From: Coffea arabica
Taxonomy: Eukaryota > Streptophyta > Magnoliopsida > Gentianales > Rubiaceae
Assembly (NCBI RefSeq): GCF_036785885.1
Contig: NC_092312.1
Location: 19,238,001 to 19,302,000, forward strand
Direction: 5' to 3'
DNA: 64,000 nt
A program made the position numbers and the translations under genes. The notes beneath the pieces are model-generated. The model made no database searches. It was not told where the DNA came from and saw only the letters and a program-made list of their open reading frames with translations. Positions within the stretch are counted from its first letter, which is position 1. Each line of letters opens with the position of its first letter. Positions 52,101-62,909 of this stretch are shown here, in pieces.

Positions 52101-53672
52101 ATGATGAATTTGACAAAAGATCTATTCTCACTTTACAGTGAAAGCAAAGTCATCTTTGATGGGCAGGCTTCCCAAATCCCCTCTTCGCAACTCAAGCTCC
52201 AGTTCCAAGACATCTTATTCAACCCCAAGTACCCCATTGGTGCGGATCAATTCTTGAAGAGTTCGAACAATTCAGTTTCTCCATCAGCTTCCATAACAGA
52301 CAGCTCCTGCATGACATTGCATTACGAAGACTATAAGGGCCATCACAAGGTCTTCAGTGAAGAAGATATAAAGACTCTTAGGCGCATTTCAGAAATATTG
52401 ACCTCCAGAAACGAATTGGCGGATTGTGTTCAGATGTATGTCGAGCGTCGAAAGGACGCGGTCAACACGGTATTTATGAGACTGCGTGAGAAATTGAATG
52501 TACAAACCGTCTGTCATTTTAATTGCTTGGATGAGTTGAGTGACAAAATCAATGGATGGATGCAAATAGCCAAGTTTTGCATAGCCACCATTTTTAAATT
52601 AGAAAAGTGTTTTTATGAGCAAATATTTGGAGACCTGGGAACATCTGAGGACACTGCTGCTAACGGCCGTTTTGTGTCCATAGTAGTAGGAGCTGCGGCC
52701 GAGTTGTTTGAGTTTCCAGACTCTCTATTAGCCAGCCGCCGATTGCCCCAGAGACCAGACATTTTGATGCCCTTTTGTCAAGAACTCACCAATCTAGTTC
52801 CACAAGTGATTGTATATTTTGACCAAGATGTACAACCGGCGAAAGCTATCTGCGGCCTTGCCACTGAGATTTTGCTCCGACTGAAACAGCAAATGACAAA
52901 GATCCTTTCTGTTACAGAGAAACATGTTCTTCGTGAGCTTTCGACGATGCCATTTCCTGGGGGAGGAATTCACCCCTTAACTAGACACATAATTCGTCAC
53001 ATTGACTTAATTGACTTGGTGGCTAGACCCCAAAGCTCCAATGATCGAGATCCTCCTGAAGTAGTGGGTTCACATGAAATGGATGAAAGGCCAATTTCCA
53101 TAGAGAGCCATCTAACTCGAGTCATCGAGTTTTTACTGTATAACTTGAAATTCAAGTCCAACTTCTATGGACAAGAATCTCTGGGTTTTTTGTTCATGAT
53201 GAACAATGTTAACTCTGTTTCTGAGATGATTAAAAGTTCCGAGGAGTTGGGAGAACTTATTGGCACTCGCCTGCGGATGAAATTAAGTGAAAAAGTGGAG
53301 CTGGCAAGGGCTGATTATCTCCATACAAGTTGGGGCGAAGTCTGCGATTTTTTGAAAGGTAAAGGATTAAAATCAGATTTAAATTTTGATTTCTTTCCTG
53401 GAAGGTCTACGAGAGCTGTGAAAAAGAAGTTTAGGACCTTCAATCGTATGTTTGAAGATATACTTCAGACTCAAGAAGGATGGATGGTACCAGATCAGCA
53501 GCTGCGGATGAAACTTCTTGAATGCATAATGGTTAAGCTGATTCCGGCCTACAATCAATTTCTTGAGCAGTTGAGCCGAGTTCACAAAGTGAAGAATCTG
53601 AATGGGTACATAACATATTCTGTCAAGGACTTGGAGACCAAGGTGCTAACTATGTTTCAGAGTGAGTATTGA
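52101..53672 (+). CDS. EXO70-family exocyst subunit
   Basis: Intronless 523-aa frame from ATG 52101 (a second ATG follows directly). From about residue 130 to the end it matches the EXO70 C-terminal helical domain: an Arg/Lys-rich helix, the HPLTRHIIRHID stretch (~292-303), FLFMMNNVN (~372-380), and the R/K-rich patch TRAVKKKFRTFN (~436-447) before the C-terminal helices. EXO70 binds PI(4,5)P2 and tethers secretory vesicles to the plasma membrane within the exocyst. Plant EXO70 families are much expanded, often intronless and linked to defence or autophagy. Most members are 600-680 aa, so about 100 N-terminal residues appear to be missing. A decayed transposon end lies immediately upstream. 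It may be a shortened paralogue. Subfamily not assigned. Confidence 0.88.
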   Translation: MMNLTKDLFSLYSESKVIFDGQASQIPSSQLKLQFQDILFNPKYPIGADQFLKSSNNSVSPSASITDSSCMTLHYEDYKGHHKVFSEEDIKTLRRISEILTSRNELADCVQMYVERRKDAVNTVFMRLREKLNVQTVCHFNCLDELSDKINGWMQIAKFCIATIFKLEKCFYEQIFGDLGTSEDTAANGRFVSIVVGAAAELFEFPDSLLASRRLPQRPDILMPFCQELTNLVPQVIVYFDQDVQPAKAICGLATEILLRLKQQMTKILSVTEKHVLRELSTMPFPGGGIHPLTRHIIRHIDLIDLVARPQSSNDRDPPEVVGSHEMDERPISIESHLTRVIEFLLYNLKFKSNFYGQESLGFLFMMNNVNSVSEMIKSSEELGELIGTRLRMKLSEKVELARADYLHTSWGEVCDFLKGKGLKSDLNFDFFPGRSTRAVKKKFRTFNRMFEDILQTQEGWMVPDQQLRMKLLECIMVKLIPAYNQFLEQLSRVHKVKNLNGYITYSVKDLETKVLTMFQSEY

Positions 53673-55030
53673 AGACTGAAGAGTTGGTTATTTATCCTTC
53701 AATTCTATTAGATGTCAATTTGAACAGGTTATACGCACTAGCTGTTGCAATGTAACTCTCTCCAAATGAAAATTACTTTCTCCAAATGAAAATTTGGAGA
53801 ATCCTTAAATCGTGTGTACTGTGTAAGAATGAGGATCCGCTATATGTCTTTGTAGTAACAGAAGTCGCAAGGAAAGTTGAGGATACGAAGATGGTGCAGG
53901 CATTAGAGGAAAGTGTAGGGGAAGAAATGAAAAGAAAAGAAAAGAAAAGAAAAGAAAAGAGCGGAAGCAAAGATAAATCAGATAAAAAGAAACAAAACAA
54001 ACAAAAGAGCTTGAAAGTAATGATATGAAGTTTAAGTATCCTTGAAGTTATTAATGTGTATATTGAAGAAAAATGAGTAGCTAGATTACATGAAAGTGAA
54101 GGAGAGAGTTTGTCAGGTGATTCAATACCCTACTCCTTTGAGTGAAGTACAGGAAACGCCTTTGAGTTAGGAATTTGAAGGCGCTGCTTCTGTGTCACAT
54201 CTACTTCACGCGTTTGAGCGAGGCATCTACTCATAGCCGGAATCTAAAGGCAAAGCTTCCCTGAGCTTAAAAGTCATGCCCATACCAGGATGCTCCTGTA
54301 TTTCTTAAGGTTCAGCAGTTTGCGTGCATAAAGATTAGCGTTAGTCACAGTTTTCCTGGGGGTAATCACGCTTTCCGTTGCTCTACTCCATTGTCTTCTT
54401 ACTTTGCTTTGCTCTATTCCATCGTCTTCATTTCGTGTGGCCAAAATGCCCTACCAGCATACCTTTTGGCAAGTACGTTTTACGCTTTTAATGTTTATGA
54501 CGGTACGTATTGTTACTTCGAAGATGCCTTATTGGAACAGGTGCTATCTTGGCATCGTCTCCCTGTGCTCTTATAATCACCTAAACAAAATACAAAATAC
54601 GACTAAAAGAATTAAGTGACAAAGATAAAGAAACTTTACAATCGCCTCCTATTTTTCCTCTTCTTCACATATAAAGTTAATCCTAGATCCATACTAATCG
54701 ATTAAGAATCCAGTGTTATGTTTAACTTAGTATAGCATTATTGTTGAATTTAAATCTATTTTTCAAATACAATGCTACATTAACAAACTTCCAAAAAAAA
54801 AAAATTCAAATACAAAGCTGCGTCAATGAACTTCAAAAAAAAATTATTTTTCAAATATAATGCTACATTAACACACTCTAAAAATTCAACGCTACATTAA
54901 TACACTCCAAAAAAAATCCTACTTTCTAGATGTAATGCTATATTTACACAATCTAAAAAAGGTATCTCAATAATACTTCAAATACAATTTCAATACACTT
55001 GACAAAAACACACAAGAAATAAAAAATAAA
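53673..55030. other. Intergenic after EXO70
   Basis: Contains an (AAAAG)n microsatellite near 53928-53960, and at 54770-54960 a diverged short tandem array built on 'AATGCTACATTAACACACTC'. The lysine-rich open frame at 53786-54028 is mostly translated microsatellite. No gene is supported. Confidence 0.55.
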
Positions 55031-55034
55031 ATAA

Positions 55035-55742
55035 ATTCTATCACCTCTTTTTTTCTCCACCCACCACCCATCTCCTCCTCTTTCCTCCACCCCCGTTATT
55101 GTCCCTTGCTCCTCCCTCTTCCCTTCTCGTTTTTCTCTATTTTTTCCTTCTTCTTTCTCTATTTCTTCCTCTACCTCCCTGCTTTTTCCTCCCTCTTCCT
55201 TTTCCTCTAGGACCTTCCTTCTCCTTTTTCTGCCTTATTCCTTTTCCCTTTCCTTATCATTCCATCCTTTTCCTTCTCCTACAACCTCCTTCCCTTTCCC
55301 CCTCTCCTCCTCTCACTTAAGGGTCTACGAGAAAAGGAGGAAGGGGGGAGGAGAATTGGGGGAAAGGGAGGAGCGAAGAGAAGAGGGGATGAAGAAAGGG
55401 GAGAGGGGTTGCAGGAGAAAGGGGAAGGGATGGGATGAGCGCTGCCAGTGAAGGAAGTAGGAGAGAAAGAAGGGAAGGTAGAGAAATGAGATGAAGAGAG
55501 GGAGTTAAAAAAGAAGGTGGAAGGGATGGGAAGAGGGCTACGGAGAAGTAAAAAGGAGAGAGAGAAGGGAAGGAGAAGGAATGAGATGAAGGGAGAGGGA
55601 TAAAAAAGAATGGGGAAGAGAGGGAAGGGAAGAAGGGAAGAGGGGTGAGAAGGAAGAGTGAAGAGGAGAAAGTAGGAGGATGAAGGGAGAAGAGAGGAGT
55701 GATGGTGCTGATAGAGGAGAGTAGAGGAAGGAATGGTTTTGG
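55035..55742. repeat. Polypyrimidine-to-polypurine switch tract
   Basis: The plus strand is almost pure C/T from about 55040 to 55316. It then switches abruptly, after CACTTAAGGGTC, to almost pure A/G until about 55735. Pieces of the right half, reverse-complemented, resemble the left half ('CTCCTCTTTCCTCC'-type words), so the tract may be a decayed inverted repeat. Long open frames on both strands here are composition artefacts. Confidence 0.7.
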
Positions 55743-56087
55743 TATCGAAAATCAACGGACTTTTAAAAATATCCTAATAGAATTTTAAATTTTAAAAACA
55801 TTCAAAAATATATCTACGGATACAATGATACAGTGTAATTTGTGAAAAACATCTAAAAAAACACTTCATCCATTCAAACTATTTTTTCTTTATTCCCAGG
55901 CCCAAGGATAAGGTAATGGCAACCCTACAAGTAGAAAATTTATTTTAGCATGCAATAAGTTCGTGGCATGTCTAATAGTTAGCCAGTCGTCGGGTTAGAT
56001 TTCTTTTTTTTTTTTAATGAAAATACTCCAAACAAGACCGTGAAAACTTATTTAGAGTTATCTTGACTGTCTAGTAAACATACATAC
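55743..56087. other. Intergenic flank of the GAG-only retroelement
   Basis: AT-rich with an A/T-run near 56006-56016. Ends with the target duplication CATAC at 56083-56087. Confidence 0.5.
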
Positions 56088-56556
56088 TGAAGAAGCACGG
56101 AACTTCCCCGGAACGAGCTGACCTGATCAGCTCGGGGTGCTGATGGAAGAGCTGGCTCCAAGCCTGCAAAACAGATAAGAGTGAGCTAACAAAGGGGGTC
56201 CGAGAGTTGTCCCCGAGAGCGCTCCGACGATCAAGTTAGTTTTCCGGCGGGATGAGTTCACGGGAAATATAGACGGCCGGTAGCAATTTGCCAATAGTGA
56301 GCGTACCTTGTACAGTTGATGTGTTCTATCATTTATACCTGTGCGGAAGTCCGACCTCCGTACGTTTCGGGACCTGCCCAGCATAGCCCCTATCCCGCAC
56401 TCAGGGGGATTGTCCCCGACCTCTTCGGGAAGGATGTTCGCCCCCTCCAGGAGCCCTAGCAGCACGGCCCAGGACGGCTGCCAGGGGCCTGGGGCCAAAG
56501 CCCAGCTCGGCCGCACCTGGGCTGCCACGTGTCCAGGCCCAGGACGGGGCCTTGCA
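56088..56556 (-). repeat. 3' LTR of the TR-GAG element
   Basis: 469 bp, direct repeat of 58588-59057 with a modest number of substitutions, so an older insertion than the gypsy element at 8149. A purine-rich CTAGGGGCTAT borders it internally on the minus strand. Confidence 0.9.
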
Positions 56557-56674
56557 ATAGCCCCTAGATTAAGTAAGACTTCCAGGCAGACCTAATCTAT
56601 ACTCTGCCACGTAGGAGACCAGCGTCGCGCACTACTCTGCCCCGGTCACCTCTGGTACAGTGCTGTCACTGAGA

Positions 56675-57405
56675 AAACCGCGCCGATCTCCTGGGTCGAG
56701 CGTCAAACTCCCAAGTTTCGACAAACTTGATCAATGCGTGCCGACCTCATGGGACCGAGCATCAAATTGCCACTGACATGGTTTAAGCCCCCGACTTTTA
56801 AAGATTTGAGCCTTGCCGACCTCCTGGGTCAAACAAACTCATTCAAGTTAAGGCACAACGTGCCGACCTCTTGGGGTCGAACATCGCACTTTCCGACTTC
56901 AAAATTTTAAGCCGTGCCGATCTCTTGTGGCCGAGTATCATACTTTGAAGGCAGTCACGCCGACCTCCCGGGTCGAGCGTCGAACTCTGATTTTAGCGGG
57001 TATGCCAACCTCTTGGGGTCGAGCATCACATTTCCAAGGCAGTTATGCCGACCTCCTGGGTCGAGCGTTGAACTCCCTGATTTTGGCAGACGTGCCGACC
57101 TCTTGGGGTCGAGCATCACATTTTTCAGGCAGTCATGCCGACCTCCTGGATCGAGCATTATATTCTCAGGCAATCGTGCCGACCTCCTGGGCCGAGCCAG
57201 CATGCTCCCTGGTTTTGACAAGCTGCCTCAAAGTAAGTCACGGCGTGCCGACCTCTTGGGGTCGAGCATCACACCTTCAAGACGGTCATGCCGATCTCTT
57301 GGGTTGAGCGTCAAGCCCCCCGTCTTTAACAGGCGTGCCGACCTCTTGGGGTCGAGCATCGCACTCTCAAATTTCGCAATTTCAAGCCGTGTGCGGACCT
57401 CATGG
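56675..57405. repeat. Internal minisatellite in the TR-GAG element
   Basis: About a dozen and a half diverged copies of a core GCCGACCTCYTGGG followed by KYCGAGCRTC (plus strand), spaced by variable 10-45 bp linkers. Many copies alternate between 'CTCTTGGGGTCGAGCATCACA' and 'CTCCTGGGTCGAGCG' forms. It lies between the gag stop and the 3' LTR. Confidence 0.85.
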
Positions 57406-58542
57406 GGGGTTTTTCCGTCCTCTCCGCTCTCCGAGCCCCCGATCTGACTCTTTCTTCAGACGGGCTGCCTCCTCTACGTTGACAGCCGCGTGCGCCCTTG
57501 TCAGGAGCTGCTCCAAATTTTTGGGAGGCTGCTCGGCCAAATCATAGAAGAGCTCCTCTACCCTGATCCCGTTCATGAAGGCGGCCATTACCACTTTTTC
57601 GTTTTTGTCCCTGACCTGCAAGCTCTCCGCGTTGAAACGGGTCATGAAATTCCTCAGCGACTCGTCGGGCCTTTGCCTGATGGACATCAGGTGGGTCGCG
57701 TTTTTCGCGTAGGTCTTCGAGGAGACGAACTGGGCTGCGAACTGTCGAGCCAGCTCGGGAAAATTCCGTATAGACCCCGGCGCCAATCCTTGGAACCAGA
57801 GCCGTGCTTTCCCCTTCAGGAACATAGGGAAAGTTTTGCAGCGAACTTCGTCCGCGGCAGTTTGCAGACGCATGTGCGTCAGGAAAATCGAGAGGTGGTC
57901 TTCCGGGTCTGTAGAGGCATCGTACATCTCGATGTTCGGAATCTTGAACCTCCGGGGTAGTGGGTAGTCCTCTATCTGTCGGGTAAAGGGCGAAGTAGCG
58001 TAGTCGTCCTCTTACAAACGCGGCCGCAGGATCTGTTCGAGCTCGTCTTGAACGGGTTTCCGCTGAGGGGGGTCCCGTGGTCGGCTCTTGACAGACCGGG
58101 CGGAAGAGCGGTCAAGCCCATTCCGCACAGGCTTCCTCGGGGAGGGGTTCCTCAACCGGCTCCCCGCGGACCTGTCACGGGAGTACCTTTCACTGTCCCC
58201 GACCACCGAGGGTCGCGGACGAGGTGGAATTCGCGGCCGTTTCCTCCTGGGGGGCTGATCCCGTGACTCATCCTCCGAAGGGTCAGGGGGCAACTCCTTC
58301 TCTTTCCCCTTAGCCTTGGAAGTCTGCGCGCTTCCAGCCCCCTCTTTCTCCTTCGTTTGCTGGATTATGTCCTCCAGCATCGGGAGGTTCTCCGTCACGA
58401 ACTGGAGGATCTGCTGTCTTCGCTCCCCTGAGAGGGCCGAGCCCCCCGCGCCCCCGGCCGCCTCGGTCTCCGCTCGCCGGGATCCCTCGCCGGCTCTCGG
58501 GCCGGTGCTCTCAACGGTTCGCTTGGATCGTGCTCTTGCCAT
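57400..58542 (-). pseudogene. gag of the TR-GAG element, one in-frame stop
   Basis: From ATG 58542 the frame runs through a basic, Arg/Pro/Ser-rich N-terminal region of ~175 codons to TAA at 58014-58012. It continues in the same frame (DDYATSPFTRQIEDYPLPRR, then the retrotrans_gag domain with DPEDHL, KGKARLWFQGL, and a PDESLRNFMTRFN segment) to TGA at 57402-57400. No zinc knuckle, protease or polymerase follows. The gag core supports capsid assembly in intact relatives. This copy would make only the N-terminal part unless the stop is read through. Confidence 0.82.
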
Positions 58543-58566
58543 CAACACAACAATAATTACCTTGCG

Positions 58567-58585
58567 TTTCCCACAGACGGCGCCA
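58567..58585 (-). promoter_or_regulatory. Primer binding region of the TR-GAG element
   Basis: TTGGCGCCGTCTGTGGGAA on the minus strand, directly after the 5' LTR, a sequence common in plant Tat-lineage gypsy elements. The priming tRNA was not determined. Confidence 0.6.
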
Positions 58586-58587
58586 AC

Positions 58588-59057
58588 TGAAGAAGCACAG
58601 AACTTCCTCGGGACGAGCTGACCTGATCAGCTCTGGGTGCTGATGGAAGAGCTGACTCCAAGCCTGCAAAACAGATAAGAGTGAGCTAACAAAGGGGGGC
58701 CCGAGGGTTGTCCCCGAGAGCGCTCCGACGATCAAGTTAGTTTTCCGGCGGGATAAGTTCACGGGAAATATAGACGGCCGAGAGCAATTTGCCAATAGTG
58801 AGCGTACCTTGTACAGTTGATGTGTTCTATCATTTATACCTGTGCGGAAGTCCGACCTCCGTACGTTTCGGGTTCTGCCCAGCATAACCCCTATCCCGCA
58901 CTCAGAGGGATTATTCCCGACCTCTTCGGGATGGATACTCGCCCCCTCCAGGAGCCCTAGCAGCGCAGCCCAGGACGGCTGCCAGGGGCCTGGGGCCAAA
59001 GCCCAGTTCGGCCGCACCTGGGCTGCCACGTGTCCAGGCCCAGGACAGGGCCTTGCA
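58588..59057 (-). repeat. 5' LTR of the TR-GAG element
   Basis: 470 bp, TGCAAGGCCC...TTCTTCA on the minus strand, followed on the plus-strand right side by the target duplication CATAC. Confidence 0.9.
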
Positions 59058-59062
59058 CATAC

Positions 59063-59829
59063 ATACATTGAACTAAGGTTGTGGGCTGGTTATTTGTTCA
59101 AATTGACGGTTTCATATTAGTCAAAGACTAAACTGCTGGCTTGCAATGTTAATTTATTGGACCGTAATAAAATCTCTCTTTAGAGTCACAAGACGGTTTA
59201 TTTTGAAGTAGCATGATAAGATTAGATCTTACATATCACCTGATAAAAGAACAACTTTATCACTTCGAACCAATTCTTGCTCCGAGGTACACTTATCACA
59301 AACCAAGCACTCAGTTACCAAGATTTTGGAACCAGCCTTGAACAAGCCCATTGCTTCCAGTGACCATCTGTAACGGGAGGAACCAGACTTGAACAATTGT
59401 GGAGCCCGAAGAACTGCAGGTTGGCGGGCTAATGCAGAAACAGTTGTTTGGAGCCCTTTGTTAGTTGAGGCCCCCCAATTACCAAATTTTGCAGTACGTA
59501 AGGTTAAGGTTTTTTTTTTTGAAGGAAACTGTAAGGTAAAGGTTGAGGGAGAGACTCATACATCATCCAATCGCACCTTAACAGGGCTGACGTAACTCTA
59601 CATTATTCTATTATCAAAAAAAAAAAAAAAAAAAAAACTCTACAGTATTCTAGAAGCAGAAAGTCCTAGAAGCAGAAAGTCGCACGTGTATCCTAACAAC
59701 ACAAATACCCAATAGCAAACGCAGCCATATTCAGTCTTTAATAACCAGAACCAAAGCAAATATCCAAAAAGCAACCGCTGGCATATTCACTACTGAGTAA
59801 TTCACAGTTCAGCGCTCAGCCGTGAAAGA
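59063..59829 (+). other. Intergenic and FKBP12 upstream region
   Basis: No gene. A CCAAT motif lies near 59563-59568, and an A-run of about 22 bases near 59616-59637. No convincing TATA box is seen before the FKBP12 ATG. Confidence 0.4.
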
Positions 59830-61861
59830 ATGGGAGTGGAGAAGCAAGTCGTAAGGCCCGGAGGGGGACCCAAACCCGTTCCCGGTCAGACCGTCTCCGT
59901 CCACTGTACCGGTTTCGGTAAGTGCCCTCCATTTCCAAACCCCCTTCCTCTCTCCCATTTGCACCTTTGCCTTTCACGCCGTTATATTATTAGTGGTAGT
60001 CTGTTTCATATGATTACCAAAGAATACTTTTAATTTTCCTAATAATAAGAATATGTTGTGTATTTGCAGGAAAGAACCGTGATTTGTCTAAAAAATTCTG
60101 GAGGTAATGACGCATGTAAAAAATTATTTTAAAAATTTGTGATTTTTTTTAGTACAATTATTTTCAGCATTACTTGCTTGTGATCTGAAATCCTTGTTAA
60201 TTATAGCACCAAGGATCCAGGGCAGGAGCCGTTTGCTTTCCAGATTGGCCAGGGGAAAGTTATCAGAGGTAATATTAATCATTATTGTGCCCCGTCTGTT
60301 AATTCTTGTCTCAGAAAGAAATTTCCTTTGTAATGATATCCCATTGTGGAGTAGCTTATAAAAATTGTTTTACTAAATTTTTGATAAAAAAAAAAAGGAG
60401 GAATATTTCAGATATTCTGCTGAATATTGGTGAGGACTGGATAGGCAGATTAGATGACTTAGCTGATGTTAGAGTGTAGAGGTTAGGAAAATGTGCGGAG
60501 CCACAGGGGCTGGTTTTCATGGTAAAGATGGAAGCTTTAAATCTCTAATAAAACCCAGCGAACATTTGAATTGACCGAAATTCCAAAAGGGATGTGAATT
60601 CGAATCCCTTCCAGTGTAACTATCATTCTCAAGGATATTTTTCTTGAATTATTGTCCTTTTTCTTTTCTCTTCTTTTTATTGGGGAGCGGGATTGTAGTG
60701 CCTTTTCTCATAAAATCTATCAGTTTTCTAGGCTGGGGATGGGGAGTTCTTTATGTTGAGATTAGCTTTGTTATTGTGCGTTCTGTATAATCTGTTTGGG
60801 TGGCAGCAAACAGATTTTAGTGTTTCTTCCTTGTCTGGCTGCTCTGGCACGCCAATTTGGAATGATAAATTCATTCCATGTTGCGGCAATCTTCTGATTA
60901 TTCCAAGTAATGTTGGTTGTCCTATATGACAGAAGAGTTGATGTCATCTATCTTAGGCACAATGTATTGAATTGCTTCATCCAAGAATTTTAGCTTTTTC
61001 CTTAGTTGCCTTGCTTGTTCTCTCCTATGCAGGATGGGATGAAGGTGTACTTGGAATGCAAGTGGGAGAAGTTGCGCGCTTAACGGTAAAATCATGCACT
61101 TGAGTTGTTTCTTGCTTAGCTTTTTACTAGTAAATAAATGTCATTTGCTAAGAACACCTTGTAAAAAAAAAAAGCAGCTATGAATGAGGATGTTATGATG
61201 TGTGTCTTGTAGAGCAAAGCTGAATATCTGGGATATTATAGTAAGACAAGAATAGAGAAAAAGGAAAAACCTTTTAAAAGACGGTTTTGTAGCGTCCAAG
61301 CTGACTACCAGATGCACCATGGCTAATATCTTCTGCTCATAATTTTGAGCTAATAGAGCCATTAGAAAGGCTGATCATGGAAGTGTTGAGAATGGTAGGT
61401 ATCTTGGGAACGAATAACAGAAGAGGCGGCTGTGATACTGCTATCTTTGTGGGTTTGAGCCTATATATTTGCTTTGGACAAAATAAGTAAATTTGTCCAT
61501 TTATTGTTGGTTTTGGATGAGTGCCTTAGGATCTATAGACTTCTAACATTCCATAGTCTATCTCTCTGTCTCCAAATTAACTACACGGTTTTGCAACGAA
61601 AGTAGCACCTAAGATCTCCTATTTAACGAGTGTTCACTGGGCATTTGTTAACCAAACATTTTCTCTTAAAACCATTTTAAATTGTTTTTACCCAGTCTGC
61701 ATTTCAATGCAGTATGGTGACTGTTTTTTCCTCTATTAAATTGTTCCAAATTTATGCAGTGTTCCCCCGACTATGCTTATGGTCCTAGTGGTTTCCCAGC
61801 ATGGGGCATTGAGCCTAACTCTGTTCTGGTTTTCGAGATTGAAGTATTGGGTGTTCAGTAA
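59830..61861 (+). CDS. FKP12: FKBP12 peptidyl-prolyl isomerase, 5 exons
   Basis: Exons 59830-59917, 60070-60103, 60207-60268, 61033-61085 and 61760-61861 (339 nt, 112 aa) all have GT-AG borders and continuous phase. This is the exact length of plant FKBP12. It is a single FKBP domain: the cytosolic immunophilin that catalyses cis-trans isomerisation of Xaa-Pro bonds and is the FK506/rapamycin receptor. Active-site positions are present in FAFQIGQGKVIRGWDEG (F, V, I and the pocket Trp) and AYGPSGFPAWGI. Cys26 and Cys80 are both present. This pair is reported to form a disulfide in plant FKBP12 and is absent in animals. The ATG at 59830 is the first in frame and gives the standard MGVEKQ start. 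Confidence 0.96.
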
Positions 61862-61962
61862 TTAATTACTGGCTCTGATGCTGCGGGTTGCCGATGGTAG
61901 ACATCTGATGTAGAGTCCTTCAGCAGTGGGTGTTAGTTAATTATAGTTTGTATTTTTATCTG

Positions 61963-61968
61963 AATAAA
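61963..61968 (+). terminator. Candidate FKBP12 poly(A) signal
   Basis: AATAAA 102 nt after the FKBP12 stop, downstream of T-rich sequence. Plant poly(A) signals are loose, so this is only probable. Confidence 0.45.
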
Positions 61969-61969
61969 A

Positions 61970-62900
61970 AGGCTTCGAGCTCTTCAGCCTGCCGCCCGAT
62001 GTAGAATGCCTTAGCAGTGGGTGTTACTCTGTAACTGGTACCGAAATTGCAGCCTCCTCTCCTCTCTCTCAGATTAAAAATGGAGATTATGGTTTCCTAG
62101 TCGCTTTATGGTACTACAACGTTTTCATACGGCTTTTGTTTTCCAGCTGTGAGCTCGGATCTAAATCATCTGTGGTAGTGGGTAAAAGGAACAATCCTCC
62201 ATGATTGGTCAAAATACCTCGACATTTTGACATGATCGACGAAAATTATGAAACTCAGATTTTGATGCATGTGGTGTGCAACAATTTGAACCAAACCACT
62301 GATTATTTCATATTTTTAGCTAGAAGCATCTCATTTTCAGAGAAATTTCAGTACTTTTGCCCCGCAATCCGCATTCATTTGAAGCTGCAGCTCATTCAAA
62401 GCAACAATCATGGCTTTACATTTGGTTGGATTCCAAACGTTAACAATCATACCTGCAAGTATTACCCGTGTACAAAGATGTCTACTCGCTCCTCGGCTTT
62501 CAACTTATTTAGGTTACAGAGTAGTGTTTGATAACTAACTATATCTCATTTGTTAAATTTAGGAGTAAAGTCTTTCATGAAAAATCTTATTTCTCTATTT
62601 CCTTTCCTTTCCTTTCACTTTTATTCCCTCAAAACAAACAGAGCCCCTTTAGTACAAACTCAAAATTAGTAACTTTGATGTTTTAAAAATAAGAAAATTA
62701 ACTTAACCATTTTATCATAGATTTTACACGAAATGAAGAGATAAATATGTTGCAAAAATTCAAAATTACATAACGTAGGAAAACACACTTATAATAAGTG
62801 TGCGCCTAAACAATTGAATTAAGCAGCTAAAAACTTCCAATGAACGACAAGTGCCAATAGATGAGACAAAGTAGAAGCAGGAAAGGGGTAAAACCGTCCT
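61970..62900. other. Intergenic between FKBP12 and the next gene
   Basis: No exon structure or family match in the 108-codon open frame at 62205-62531. Just after FKBP12, a short phrase (GATGTAGA.T..TTCAGCAGTGGGTGTTA) appears twice (about 61908 and 61998), a small duplication in the 3' UTR region. Confidence 0.45.
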
Positions 62901-62909
62901 AAAATTTCT

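Larger units (their letters stand above)
56088..59057 (-). mobile_element. GAG-only LTR retrotransposon (TR-GAG type)
   Basis: A 2970-bp minus-strand element with LTRs at 56088-56556 and 58588-59057. Each reads TGCAAGGCCC...GCTTCTTCA on the minus strand, and the element is flanked by the 5-bp duplication CATAC (56083-56087 and 59058-59062). Next to the 5' LTR is TTGGCGCCGTCTGTGGGAA (about 58585-58567), the usual priming region of plant Tat/Ogre-like gypsy elements. Only a gag frame is present. The space where pol would lie (56560-57400) is filled by a minisatellite. This layout matches terminal-repeat retrotransposons with a GAG domain described in plants. It is far more GC-rich than its surroundings. 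Confidence 0.88.

Noticed and set aside
53786-54028. Lysine-rich 80-codon frame after EXO70
   Set aside because: The C-terminal half is a translated AAAAG microsatellite, with no family resemblance or splice support.
55099-55755. Ser/Pro/Phe-rich frames on both strands
   Set aside because: Direct translation of the C/T and A/G tract. No stop-forming words occur in such composition.
56675-57405. CRISPR-like array of regularly repeated units
   Set aside because: Units are diverged, spacers are irregular, and the array lies inside an LTR retrotransposon of a plant genome.
56914-57447. 177-codon plus-strand frame with internal peptide repeats
   Set aside because: Translation of the TR-GAG minisatellite, antisense to the element.
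62205-62531. 108-codon frame downstream of FKBP12
   Set aside because: No family signature, no promoter or splice context, and residue composition typical of random AT-rich frames.
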